The translations under genes were made by a program, and so were the position numbers. From NCBI GenBank assembly GCA_037179385.1, contig CM074188.1:24755318-24819317 (forward strand): 64,000 bases of DNA. Reading direction: 5' to 3'. Below are positions 36,633 to 48,157 of this stretch, one piece after another (position 1 is the first letter of the stretch; each line of letters opens with the position of its first letter). The notes under the pieces are model-generated. The model saw nothing but the letters and a program-made list of their open reading frames with translations, ran no database searches and was not told where the DNA came from. This DNA comes from Holothuria scabra (taxonomy: Eukaryota > Echinodermata > Holothuroidea > Aspidochirotida > Holothuriidae).

Positions 36633-36921
36633 CTGCAACAACTATAACCACGATGGATCTGAGAAAGCAACAAGACTGCAATATATATGGTAGTCCACCA
36701 GGCATGGTTTTCACTAACTTTTACCAAAGTTAAAGCTGCGTTTTTATGAGGAAACCTATCAGGGCTCTATATATACGGCTCAAACCTCGGTCGGGTAATG
36801 TCGATGTCTTTAAATGGCGAATTCTTGATCCTCAACTTTATCGCAGGACTAAACCTTTTAGATCGGATTGTATTGGACAAGGTTTCATTACGATTGAAGG
36901 TTAAACATGTATGACCCTTGG

Positions 36922-37224
36922 GCGGTGGCGGTGACCGCGGCAAAATGGCGGGGTCAAACTAAGCGCAACTGATAATGTTGGGGGATGAACTTTTCGGGCG
37001 GAGCACAAAACCGCAGCCAAATCGCCCGTTCCTGGGGTGTGGCTCCAGACGGAAGCTGTAAGGTTTAAGCACATATTTGGATGAAAAAATTAGTCTCTGG
37101 AGAGGTGTGTTGTTTATTTTTTCGATTAACCAAACACTTGACTGACCTAACTTGGAGGGCAAAGACGCAAGGGAAAAATCTATGGGTAAAATGCCCCTTC
37201 TTGCCCTCCGTAGCGACGCCACTG
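36922..37224. mobile_element. hAT-like MITE, copy 2
   Basis: Left end GCGGTGGCGGTGACCGCGG and right end CCGTAGCGACGCCACTG are imperfect inverse matches. Flanks ACCCTTGG and TCCTTTGG match at 6 of 8 positions, compatible with an old 8 bp target duplication. The short minus-strand frame inside has no transposase similarity. Confidence 0.65.
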
Positions 37225-37339
37225 TCCTTTGGTAGCTCGAGAAGTTAAAAAGATCCAGGTGAAACCTCATAAATTGGTTTAGAATTTATGACCACAGGGC
37301 TTTAGTCTTCACAATGCTACTTCAGACGCATGGGCGTCT

Positions 37340-37470
37340 TATCATTTGGGCGGGGGGGGGGGAGGGAGAAGCGGACACGAACCCATTTTTTGGAACTACA
37401 CCCATTTACCTAAGATTCTTTACACAGTACCTTTCGGACGGAAGATCACCAACTCCCCCCCCCCCCTAAA
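37340..37470. repeat. G-run / C-run bounded segment
   Basis: A run of 12 G with following GAGGGAG (37350-37370) and a run of C (37452-37468) bound ~100 bp. This is the arrangement seen at the ends of the 15495-17463 hAT element, but no matching terminal sequence was found. Confidence 0.3.
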
Positions 37471-37744
37471 ATCAGTCAAAGATTGACACCTATGGTCAGT
37501 TATATGACCAGATGGCAGATGAATCTGATACAATTTAATATCAACCAGCAAACAATGTTTATCAGCCGCATCACTGCGGTTCATGATCTAAGAGGTAGCC
37601 TACGCCTGGATTTTTACACCGATGAATTTCTAGCCTATAATTATTGCCATAGCCATTCCATGAGTTTATCCAACTTCATTAATCTGTCAGAAAATGTGTG
37701 AGGTGCCCCACTGAGACTTCTTGGGATCGTTAACAACGTTAAAA

Positions 37745-38012
37745 GACCGTCCTGTGTAGTGTTACATTCTAAAAAAAATGTGTTCAGGAATAAAACGATT
37801 TTCAGAGCACTGTTTTGCTCCCAATTTGTAAACACGTTTAGATTCTAAACACAAGCGTGCAATTCATAAACATTTCGCTATTAAACACGTTTAATTGTAA
37901 AACGGGTAGTATTTAATGGCTAAACATGTTTAGAATTTAAACGTGTAAACAAACTGGGGGCAAAATAAGTGTTTCCTTCCTAAACGCATGTTTCTTTTTT
38001 TGAAGAGTACAG
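37745..38012. mobile_element. MITE, TAAACACGTTTA family
   Basis: Ends TACATTCTAAAAAAAATGTG and, on the other strand, TGTACTCTTCAAAAAAAGAA are imperfectly inverted. The interior repeats AAACACGTTTA and TTTAGAATTTAAACGTG. A decayed relative is at 3606-3715. Confidence 0.6.
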
Positions 38013-38678
38013 GGTTGGAAATTCGTACTGTTACTGGCGATTCACAATTATCACAGCTTCTCAGGAGGGGGTTCGTATGGCTAATGCATGATAACGCGAT
38101 TCGAGCCAAACAAGGGGATTATGAGAAAAAATGTCAAAGGTCACAGTTTGAAGTGAAACGTGTTATAAGGGTCCAATCTACGTTGGTTTCAAGTAGTGAT
38201 CACTTCTCTCGTTTGTTTTCAAGTAACTGTCACGTGAATAAAATTTCTACATAAAAACGGAGAAGCTCGATATTTTTGTTTGTTCATTTTATAATCTGAA
38301 AGAAAACAAATTTTATGGATGCCAAACTCTTGTAGGCCTACACGAAAACGTATTTCAAGAAGTCAATGCTCTTCACTTACTCGGTAGGAGAGTGTCTGTC
38401 GTACTGATTATATTGCATGTAAACATGTGGGCTTTGATATTTTAGAATAATCTGCCAGCTTAATATGCAGAAGCTGGCAGGCTCTGTCGCCACGTTTGAG
38501 AGAAGATCGGATTAACGTTTGGCAAATTCGGGAGTCTTTATTAAATTTCGATGATATTGATCTTGCTATGTATGAAATTTTGTAAGCAAATGCAAGTAAA
38601 ACATCCAGGGAGTAGTTCACCTGTATGGTTTTGAGGATCGAGACTTGTACTTACGCCTTCCAAACTGATAACCTACAC
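38013..38678. other. Stretch without a recognisable gene
   Basis: Short frames only. Confidence 0.45.
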
Positions 38679-38681
38679 AAT

Positions 38682-38925
38682 ATAAACACAATTTAGTCAA
38701 AAAGTGACTGAATAGACTAATCACGTTGGTCAGCAATATTGGCTATTATTTGACTTATATTTGACCCAGTTGAATTAGTTTCTAAAAAATATGACTAAGT
38801 TTTGACCGATATCATTAGTCCATCACTCGGAAATTAGTCAGATATCTTCACAAAGTAGTCAAATATGAGTGACTAATATGGTTAGTCAATTCAGACACCA
38901 CTTGACTTATTTGTGTTTACAGTGC
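38682..38925. mobile_element. MITE, TTAGTCAA family, copy 2
   Basis: Right end GACTTATTTGTGTTTACAGTG and left end TATAAACACAATTTAGTC are inverted. The interior contains GACTAAT, TTAGTC, TAGTCAAATATGAGTGACTA and related words many times. Confidence 0.65.
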
Positions 38926-38929
38926 ATAC

Positions 38930-40185
38930 ATCACTTACGACGCATAGTTAAAAAAAAAACTTTTTTCAAAAAACACTCTTCAGACCACAAGAGATAGCTT
39001 AAGGAAGCCGCCTTTCTGACCACAGCTTAACGATTACTTACGACAACCCTTTTGATCCCGAAGAATTCCTGTCTTGGGTGCTCCAATAAGAGCACTGCGT
39101 GTGATATCCACATATCAGCGCGCATCTAAACGCCTCGGCAAATGGAAAGCTGTCCCATCCCTGATCATAATTAAGGCATTTTCGACCATAATTGCCTTGT
39201 CCGCCTGTCACCAACACATGGTGACGATGCGCTACGATCTGAAGGGGCTCATTGAGTTGATATCGACAACTTCATGACGGTGTTAAAGGGTCATTACCAG
39301 TACTACGTGAGAATGCTTCTAGTAAGCATAATGAGTCAGTTTTCATATCCAATATTTAACCGAACGAGTTAAATTTGTGAATATTGTGGTGTTAAGGATT
39401 GTAACGGTTTTGTGAATTATTTGAAAAAGTGTCTAATCATGAACTTTTAAAACCGAATTGAATCGTTAAGTACTGACTTATAAAACAGTTTGCATTTTGC
39501 ATATGGGGTATGGGGTTGTCTATAGGTTTGATAATTTGTCATTGGTATGTGAAGGAAACTTAACAGCTTTGGAAAGATTTGTTTAATCTCATTAAACAAC
39601 TCAAAGAGCCGCCGTCAGAAGTTTCAAACCCTCATTGATAAATTTGCTGGCTACTCGCCTTTCTAAATTGATGTTACCGAGTAGCCAGTTACTTCGTGGT
39701 AATATTAGTTTTTTATATTAATGGTAGATAAAAGATTTGGGATTTATCAGCGTGTCTTGATTTTGTTGAAATTTTCTCTTCAGTAAACTCTGCATGCGTT
39801 TTAGGCAATCACACCGGGGAGCTGTTAGGAACAGATCCCTTGTCCCAAAAAGAACTACATCGTGGAGCCGGTATATACCGGTACGTCCTTATACCTTCTC
39901 TGTCGTGACCCAGATTTCTGTCTACCGTTCCCTGCAACCCACGACTCTCTTATCAAGCTGGTATTAGAAGTCCCTGAGCAACACGAGGTGGCTGATAACT
40001 TTTGACGCTGTATATACATAATGTAAATGACGAGAAATCTAGACTACGAGCGCTCTCCTAGTCTAAAAAATCGTTCGCACCCACGGAACCAATAGAGTTG
40101 CCAGCGACCCATCAGATAATATCTAACCGTCGACCAACATTTGGGTCGCGACCCATTATTTAAGAACTGTGTTTATGGATTAAGT
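38930..40185. other. Stretch without a recognisable gene
   Basis: Nothing identifiable. Confidence 0.45.
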
Positions 40186-40189
40186 TTTA

Positions 40190-40525
40190 CTGGGCTTTGC
40201 GCCTCAATTTCTAACCTGGTTTAAGCTAGCGGCGCTTGTCGCTTTTTTCAAGTTGTGGGGCACTGCTCATTATTGGTGCGGAGCATCACCCACAATAGCC
40301 TGCGTAGCGCCTCTGTGGCTGCAGCCCCCTTTAGGCTGCCGTCCCTCTGCCTTTTTTCGTAGCGATGAGCTGGACGAAAAAATTCGTCCGCCCCGCGGGC
40401 TACACCCACAACGGCAGTGGGTTCCACTTTTGAAGAGTTTGGTATGACCATGACCCGTCCTGGAAATTGAACTCTTTACCTTACGAACGAAATTCAGATT
40501 CTTTACTAGACCATAAACTGGGCTG
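40190..40525 (-). mobile_element. SINE-1 copy interrupted by a MITE
   Basis: Family words TTTCTAACCTGGTTTAAGC, TTTTTTCAAGTTGTGGGGCA, CGGCAGTGGGTTCCACTTTT and a B-box-like CTGGAAATTGAACTC are present in order, but 107 bp plus a duplicated 9-mer are inserted in the middle (40296-40402). Confidence 0.7.
40296..40402. mobile_element. 107-bp MITE with perfect 9-bp target duplication
   Basis: CACCCACAA occurs on both sides (40287-40295 and 40403-40411). The ends are TAGCCTGCG and CGCGGGCTA, inverted with one mismatch. It is markedly GC-rich compared with its surroundings. A 9 bp duplication is typical of Mutator-like elements; assignment is tentative. Confidence 0.7.
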
Positions 40526-40529
40526 AACG

Positions 40530-40940
40530 GTTGCCGTAGACAAGGTAGAAAAGTATACTGTCTATGACCGAGATCTGCTCTCCACATTATACATGTAAAC
40601 GAATTACAACGGTACCTGGAGGGACATTTTTATGATTTGTGATGGCGTTCGTAAAGTAGTTTGATAGTCTTACAGGTGCAGTTACAAAGCAGAGCACGCC
40701 TCAAAACGAAGTAACTTAAAACTTATTACCACTTTACTTGGAGCAAATCTTCCCTTGAACTTGAATATTTTTCAAACCATCACTTACAATGTCCTGATGT
40801 TCAGATCTGTACTTGTTCACATAGCAAGAGTAGTTAAAAATCATCCTTACGAATTTTATGTTTTTTGTCGTTATTGCATTTTTTCCTGTTTCTTACAGAT
40901 CATTTTCAAAGCAAACTGACCAGAATTTTTCTAATTCAAA
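40530..40940. other. Stretch without a recognisable gene
   Basis: Nothing identifiable. Confidence 0.45.
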
Positions 40941-40942
40941 TC

Positions 40943-40944
<2 letters not shown>

Positions 40945-40979
<35 letters not shown>

Positions 40980-40997
40980 GGGGGGGGAGGGGGGGGG
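40945..40997. repeat. Poly-T then poly-G tract
   Basis: 34 T followed by ~19 G with one A. On the minus strand this reads as C-run then poly-A. Length may be affected by sequencing or assembly error. Confidence 0.85.
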
Positions 40998-41099
40998 TCA
41001 GTATTCGACTAAACCATTTTAATGGTTTTATTCGTGACCAGGATATTTAGTCAAACTGACCCGAGAATATAAAGGTAGTCAACTCTCACCCCATAATAC

Positions 41100-42690
41100 A
41101 ATTTTAATTGTAGAACAGTCCCCAGCAAGGGCGTAGGTAGAAGGGGCTGGGGGTGATAGTCCCCCAGTGAAAAATATGGGGACGGAAGTATGTTTCCGTT
41201 CCCGCTTCCGGGGTCAGAAACCCTCTCATGTCTTCAAATCTGAATGAATCAACATGATGAAACCTCTTCTTGTTTTATGTTCTTCTTGTTTTCCCACATT
41301 CGCACATCCCATACAATCGTAAAACTAAAATTTCATCCCATAGGCGTTGCGCCATATATTTCCAAGAGCATTACCACAAGTCGTTCCCCGCAGGTACACA
41401 CAAGAGGCGTGACAGGCCGACTTTTGCAGCGCTCGTATCACACACAGTGCAAATAGCTTATTCGAGTATGCTTACCGTGTTTCTAGCCTCAAGAAATTCA
41501 ATCGAGATTTGAATTATTAGACGATTTAAAGACTTGGAAACTTGAAATGTAACGTGATTTAATAGCCCGAACTATAAAAAGCGTCATTATGATAGTCATT
41601 GTAAAATTTTCATGAAAAATCAGAAACATTGTAGAATGCCCATGATTAGCTGTAACTTTGTATTCCTGCAATGGTAGTGATACTGTAATTTTTATTTGGC
41701 AGTTTTCAATCGTTTTGCAAACTGCTCATTTTTATTGAAGTGAAAATTTAATCCCAAACGGAAGCTGGACATAGCGTCCGCTTAGCATTAGCATAGCTAC
41801 AGGGGACAGGAGGCGATCCCCTGGCTCTGAAGAATGAAAAATTCGGAAATTTGCCATTTGTGACACCAGTCATTTAGAGTGGTATTTTTCCAACTCTTGA
41901 ACTCTTCTCTTATGAAATTCCGAATTTTTCTCAATACAAGGTACATATTTGAAATTAATTGTTTAAAAAAGCAAAAATTTCGTCGCACTTCGCGCTTCGC
42001 AAAATGCAATTCGAGATGCATTATAGTGTTCGCTCATAAATCAGTTTGGTAAACTTTTCCGAGCTTTGGAAATGACAAAATCGAATATCTGCTGTATGTG
42101 ACACCAGCTCATCAAGTGACACTGGCAACTCCAGTGCTATTTTTGTAAATTGTCTCTCTTATAATTCTAAATTTCCTCCAGTTTAAGCTCTTGATTCTGA
42201 AAAAAAAAAATCTAAAAAGAAAACATAGTTTCGGAAACTTTCAAAATGTCATCGGAAAGCCTCAGTTCACTATGATCGGCCCTATAGGCAACATTATATG
42301 GCAACAGCGATGTCCAGTCGTGGTGCAATCATTCTCAGATTTGCCAATATAGGGGATTTGGATTCTTAAGTAAACCCCAGCTTTTCAAATTTCCTTATAA
42401 GAAACCCAGATAGGAATCCAAAACTGTTTGCAATACAAGTTCTATATCTTCAAATATTTGTCTAAAAAGGGCAAAAATTTCAAAGCCGGAAATTTTGTCC
42501 CTAATACAGTGATTTTCACACTTCAAAGAAAAAAATCGGAAAATTTGGCTGCTTGAGCATTCCCCTGAAATTTTTTTTTTACCCCCTGCTGCTTAACTGC
42601 TACTTACAAGCCGTTTTTTCAAAATTTTCTGTTTGCTCCGGCCTGCTGAAGGTGGCTCTCCGCTTAAAATAGTCTTTAGGGCAAGACTTC
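41100..42690. repeat. Degraded hAT-related repeat region
   Basis: CAAGGGCGTAGGTAGAAGGGG at about 41127 looks like a hAT-type terminus. Further in, CGTCCGCTTAG (41777), CCCTGGCTCTGAAGAATGAA and CTCTCCGCTTAAAATAGTCT (42657) recall the interior of the 15495-17463 element (CTCCGCTTAGATAATCT). No ORF or clean opposite terminus was found. Confidence 0.35.
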
Positions 42691-43111
42691 ATCTGTTCAT
42701 ATTTCAGTCAGGCAATCATTTACCTACCGTAATCAAATGCCCCTTATACACTTATCATCAGTACCTTGCGACCCTGTCAGCTGGGTAGTCTGTGTAGATG
42801 GATTCTTTAGTTGTTAAAGTGTCAAATATTTTTCAAAGGTATACGGGAATTTTTGGCTAGTACATGGCTGGCAAAAAAAAAAAAAGATTTCCACCTTTTT
42901 CAGTGCGCCGTTTTATTTGAAAAAAAAAAAGAATTATGGCATGCTTTTTTAAAGTCACTCTTCTTGATAGAAAAAGGAAAAGATTAATCATAAAAATTAA
43001 CCTTTTGTTCAAGGGTTTATGGCGGGGTGCATAGTCCAAAAAATCGCTCCGCCCCCACACACTTTGATTTTGCTTCCTGGGCAAGTGGTCCCCAGTTCTC
43101 AATTAACACAG

Positions 43112-43375
43112 CTCTTTGATTGACAGTAAGTTCATATATAATGCAGAGTACTGTAGCTAATATAACACAGCAATTACTGTACTGAGAGTGTTTTGATTAC
43201 ACATTGTACACTCAACCTGAAGCAAAGAATAAAAATAAAAAAAATTAAATTGTGTCTAAATGAGGATGTGTTTTAGATATAGAGGTGTGTGTGGCTAAAC
43301 TAAAGTATGCCTAGTTTAGTAGATTGGAACAGTTGGAAACAGAGGATTTGGCCTTTAAGAGTTTACCCTTAGGTA
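43112..43375 (+). repeat. Dispersed repeat family R3, copy 1
   Basis: Matches 54388-54640: CAGCTCTTTGATTGACAG, AATGCAGAGTAC, ACTGTACTGAGAGT, CCTGAAGCAA and TGAATGAGGATG-like words are shared in the same order and orientation. Class unknown. Confidence 0.7.
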
Positions 43376-43476
43376 AATGCTACCAATTCGAACTAGCAAT
43401 TTATAAAGCATGCCACTAGGAGGATTCTTATGGGCTAGTGGAAAATGTGGATGAGTGAGTTTCCCTCGGTTGACCC

Positions 43477-46400
43477 ATTTTCATTTCATTTCATTTCATT
43501 TATTTGTTTTTTCACTACAATGTACAATATTACATAATATAACAGTTACATAGTAACACTATAGAATAGACAGAGTAGTGAAAGGAAGTGATCTACAAAA
43601 CCCTTGGGGGCTTAACATTAAAGGCAGAATACTCCCTTAAAAGAAAAAGTGTAAAGTACAAAAACAAAACAACTTAAGATACTTAGTCGCAAACAAAAGA
43701 GTGCCGAATAAGGGAACAAATGTTGGTAACATAAAGTGCAGACGGCAAAACAATCTAACACCTAGAACAACCACCCATAGCCCCATATCACACACCCTCT
43801 CCCACCCCACCTACATCCCCCCACCTACATCCCCCCCCCCAACCACCTACTAACACCAAACCATACCTCAAGACCCTACATAGGAGCCAAGTCTAATACT
43901 ACCTAAATGGTAAGAAATAGAAGGAAAGGATTTTTTTCTCTCTCTTTTAATACATTCCGATGAAATAATTTTGAAGGTTCCTCTTAAAACTAAAAATAGA
44001 CGGCTTGCGCTTCAATGTAACTGGAATAGAATTCCACAAGGTGGCTGCACGGTAGTGTAATCCTTTCATTAAAAAGGTTGATCTACAGTTGGGGATATGC
44101 AAGTAATCGGATTGTCTAGTACAGTGTTCATGAATTGCAGAATTAGGGACGAAAAAATCTTTTAGAGAAGGTGGCAATTGATTCCGTTGAGCGCGATAAA
44201 CAAACTTGGCTATATTCAGTCTAATGAGGTCCGTGAATTTGAGTAAATTAAGAGACTTGAACAAAAAATTGGTATGATCATAGTAACCCGAAAGAGTAAT
44301 ATGTCTTATAGCTCTCTTTTGAAGAACTATCAATTTATTTAAATACTGATGACTAGCGTCTGACCAGATTATTTAACAATATGACAGATGTGGTATAATT
44401 AACGTTTGATACAAAGACCTTAGAACATGCTTTGGTAAAATGTGTTTTAACTGTGATAGGACCCCTACCCCCTTTGCTACTTGGTTTGATACATGATTGA
44501 TATGCTCATTCCATGAAAGCTTGGAATCGATGTAAACCCCTAGGAACTTTACATAGTCAACTCTCTTCAAATAAGAACCATTGATTTTAATACTTAAGTT
44601 ACTCATATTACTCTTTTCATTGAAAATGATGTAATTAGTTTTATCTATATTAAGTGACAGCTTGTTAGCCGCAAACCAGTTAGTGTACACAATGAGTTCA
44701 TTGGTAATAATACGTTGAAGTTTGTTTACATCATTATCACTAAAGAAAATATTTGTGTCATCAGCAAATAGCACGACAGAAGCATTGGATGAGAGACTAC
44801 CGATGTCGTTAACATAAATGATAAAAAGGAGTGGACCAAGGATGGAACCTTGTGGGACACCGCAGGTAATCGTTTGTATGTTAGAGCTGTAACCATTTAG
44901 AATCACAAATTGCTGTTTGTTCATTAAATAACTTTTAAACCAGGACAAAAAAATCCCACGGATACCGCAATAATTTAGCTTATGACAGAGGATATTGTGG
45001 TCGATAGTGTCGAACGCTTTGGACAAGTCAAGGAAAATGCCGGCTGTTGTTAGTTTTTTACTCATTGAATTTCTAAGTTTTTCAACTGCTTCAGAAAGTG
45101 CCATTTCTGTGGATGTTCCAGAGCGGAATCCATACTGATGTTTGAAAAGAATATTATGTTTATCAAGAAATTTTACAATACGGTTATAAATGAGACGCTC
45201 AAGTAGCTTGGAGAAGCACGGTAGAACAGAGACAGGACGATAATTAGAAAAGGTATTTGAGTCACCTTTCTTGAAGACTGGAATTACTTTTGCCATTTTA
45301 AGCTGGTCGGGAAATTTGGCGTTAGATAAAGAAACATTAAAAATATGAGTAAGAGGCTTGGTTATATACGAAATCGCCTTTTTTACAATAGAGGGACTAA
45401 TATCATCATAACCAGCTGATTTTCCAGGCTTAAGACATATGTATGCCACCTCCACCACTTCATCTTCAGTAATAGGAAGGGCAAAGGCAGAAGAATCCGT
45501 GTGGGTACTAGTTTTGTGCAAGAAGTCCGAGAATGATGAAGAAGAATTAATATTCTGCGCAAGTGAGGGTCCAACATTAACGAAGTAATCATTCAGGCCA
45601 TTGACAATATCACCTTGTTCAGTTAGCTTAACACCACTACGTACATAATACTCAGGATAAATCGATCTCTTCTTATTCTTATTGATAACATCATTGATGG
45701 AGGACCATGTCTTTTTAAGATCATTCTTGCAGGTAGTGAATCTCCTAGTATAATAATTTTTCTTAGATACACGAATTACATGATTTAATTTGTTTCTGTA
45801 AGTACGGTAAATCAAAATATTTGTTTCCGTAGGACATTTGAGTTTAGTATTGAAAAGTTTGGTTTTTGTTTTTATTGACTTGACAATTCCAGAGGAGATC
45901 CAAGGTTTCCTTTTATTTTTGTGGTGCAATTTACGTTTATTCACAGAGAAGCACTTTTCGTATAAAACACTGAATGTACGAAAGAATGAGTTGTACGAAG
46001 AATTCGCGTCCTGATCTTCAAAGACATGATCCCAACTTGTTCTTGAAAGTATAAGCAGAAATGAATCAATATTTTCCTGGGAGTAGTTACGTTTAAATAC
46101 ATAATCTTGTGTCTGTATGCACCAAGTAGAACTAATGTTTAAAAATACCGGGAAATGATCGGTCAAGTCGGTGAGCAAGATTCCCGATTCACTGTTCTTG
46201 CTGCTTTGACCACCAAAACTCAACGTATTGGTTATAATGTTGTCTATAAGAGAAATAGAGTTATTGCTTACACGAGTGGGTTTGGTGATGGTTGGTATGA
46301 AGTTATAAGAGTCAATATGGTTAATAAAAGAATCATTATCATCTAGGAGATTAATATTAAAGTCACCCATTATATAACAACCTTTGTTTTCGTCACTTAT

Positions 46401-46907
46401 TGCATTTAAAACATAGTCAAAATGCTCGTAAAACAACACTAAGTTTGCACTTGGTGGCCTGTAAATGATCCCAACAATATTTTTTCTTCTTGAATAGGGA
46501 TTACTTATTTCAACAAAAAGGCTTTCAAATGAATCATTAAAGATAGAAAGATCATCACGACTTTCAATGCTAAAGTCGTTTCTCACAAATATACATACTC
46601 CGCCACCCCTCCTTTCCTTACGATGATTTTCAAACAATGTGTAGTTGTCTAAATTAATAAGAGGTGATAACTGGTTTCCGAACCAAGTTTCGGAAAACCC
46701 TATAATAGAAAAATTATGCGTAAGAATTGATAAGTAATCTGATATTTTGTTAAAATTTTTATTCAAGCTACGGCTATTTAGGTGAAACAGATTAAAACCG
46801 TCATTTCTAAGAGAACTAAAGCCATCAGTGTCATAATAATTGCATGGGATGACGTCATCCGTGAGCTTTAAATTGGTGTTTAAGAACCGTTCACTTTCAT
46901 TTTGCTA
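43477..46907 (-). mobile_element. CR1/L2-type non-LTR retrotransposon (LINE)
   Basis: On the minus strand: an ORF2 (46904-43947), a ~440 bp 3' UTR and a short 3' tandem tail of TGAAA units (43477-43505), as is usual for L2/CR1-like lineages, which end in short repeats instead of poly-A. No ORF1 is present, so the copy is 5'-truncated near or at the ORF2 start. It lies within ~66 bp downstream of the stop codon of the GPCR gene, in the same orientation. Confidence 0.88.
43947..46904 (-). pseudogene. LINE ORF2: AP endonuclease and reverse transcriptase
   Basis: The frame is open from just after a TAG at 46905-46907; no ATG is evident and the first domain motif is LFHLNSRSLN, upstream of any annotated methionine. 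The N-terminal AP-type endonuclease shows FSETWFG, GDFNINLLD and TDHFPVF. The RT shows NYRPVSVLPCFSKLLE, LDLSKAFDTIDHNIL (motif A), GVPQGSILGPLLF (B), LFADD (C) and KFLGVYIDSKLSW. The C-terminal region includes LQKRAIRHIT and TLWNSIP. About 985 codons. A single in-frame TAA at 44373-44375, just after PHLSYC, interrupts it near codon 844. Catalytic residues look intact. Clade (Crack/Daphne/CR1/L2 group) is inferred from these motifs and the 3' tail. Confidence 0.9.
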
Positions 46908-46972
46908 AAACTGTCAGGTAAATACCGATATTAAAAGGTTTAAAAATTCATACATACTTTTGTAGCCCATTT

Positions 46973-48157
46973 TCAAGCACTGGTAGTATGATGGGCATTG
47001 TTATTCTGTTCATGTGAAACGTCAACAGTAAGATCAGTGGGATTGCAGTAGGTTGCTTTCGTCTGATTTCTCTTTAACGGTTGAAGCTTCATCGTGGATC
47101 TGGTATATGTACTAGAATCCCTTCCAGATCTTCTACGAGTTAAATTTTGTCTTCCACAAAAGCACAATTTTGCCATGTTCTTTCGGAAATTTTCTCCAAC
47201 GAAAGTGTACACAAATGGGTTAAACAAACTGTTCATATAACACCATGCGATTGTGAAGACGTGAAATATCTCCAAAAAGGGTGTCGTATGATCCGACACC
47301 AAAATCTTCAGTTGGACGAAATAATATGGCATCCAACAAATGAAAAACACGACGATTACCGCGATAGTAAGTACCGCCACTCTCTTAGATGCTCTTTGTG
47401 CTGCTGTTTTAGCGTCAGATTGAAAGAAAAAGTCATTATTTTGCATGATATAGAATATTGACATATAGAAAAAAATGATAAAACCAAGAGGCACGGCGAA
47501 ACCCAGACCAAAGTTAAGTCCTGTGTAGGCAGCATAAAGGGAAGTGAAGTTGGAAGGGAACACCACCATACAATAACTATCATTGTAACCGTACGGCTTC
47601 TCCAATTGTGCGAAACTCCAGTTTATAGAACTGAGGACAAGTGACCACACAATAACAATTGTACAAACCATGCGTGCACAAGATCGTGTGCGCCGCTGCA
47701 TTGAGGATAAAGGGTAGGCGACCGCTACAAATCTGTCTGCGCTCATAGCAACGAGTGTCCAAGATGACCCATACTGATTAAAGGTGTCCATTCCGTTGAC
47801 GAACTTACACAGGATCAGTCCAAACGGCCAACTTTCTTTGAAATACTGTGAAGCCATGAATGGCAAACTGAGTAAAAACAAAGTATCAATTATAGCCAAG
47901 TTTAGAATGTAAATGTTAGGAACCGTCTTCAAATTACTGAAATATAAGAGACAGAAAATGACGAGACCATTGGCAACGAGTCCTGCTATACTTATTAGAA
48001 TGAAGAGAGTTGGAAGTACCACTCTGTGCAACAGCATGTAGGCATGGGCATAATCAGAATCGCCGTCTGCTTCACTGTAACTTGCAGAGAATGAAGATAT
48101 TTCACTGTCATTTGCATGGGCTAAATTTGGTGCATTATCTGCTGAATAGACATCCAT
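46973..48157 (-). CDS. Class A peptide GPCR, somatostatin/MCH-receptor-like
   Basis: A single-exon, 394-residue seven-helix receptor. Seen: TM1 with LVANGLVIF (N1.50), TM2 with NLAIIDTLF (D2.50), TM3 with CKFVNGMDTFNQYGSS (C3.25, D3.32), a DRF motif in place of DRY, TM4 with IVWSL (W4.50), ECL2 with a YC cysteine and two NxS/T sites, TM5 with FAVPLGF, TM6 with ICWMPYYFVQL and TM7 with NPFVY. The C-tail has CFC, a possible palmitoylation site. The N-terminus has a NDS glycosylation site. TM2-TM3 sequence is closest to somatostatin, MCH and opioid-type receptors, which usually signal through Gi/o. The ligand is unknown. ATG 48157 has A at -3, G at +4 and an in-frame TAG two codons upstream, which fixes the start. 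No AATAAA occurs between the stop and the LINE. Confidence 0.92.
   Translation of the reverse strand: MDVYSADNAPNLAHANDSEISSFSASYSEADGDSDYAHAYMLLHRVVLPTLFILISIAGLVANGLVIFCLLYFSNLKTVPNIYILNLAIIDTLFLLSLPFMASQYFKESWPFGLILCKFVNGMDTFNQYGSSWTLVAMSADRFVAVAYPLSSMQRRTRSCARMVCTIVIVWSLVLSSINWSFAQLEKPYGYNDSYCMVVFPSNFTSLYAAYTGLNFGLGFAVPLGFIIFFYMSIFYIMQNNDFFFQSDAKTAAQRASKRVAVLTIAVIVVFFICWMPYYFVQLKILVSDHTTPFLEIFHVFTIAWCYMNSLFNPFVYTFVGENFRKNMAKLCFCGRQNLTRRRSGRDSSTYTRSTMKLQPLKRNQTKATYCNPTDLTVDVSHEQNNNAHHTTSA

Noticed and set aside
47147..47461. 104-codon plus-strand frame
   Set aside because: Antisense of the GPCR coding region.
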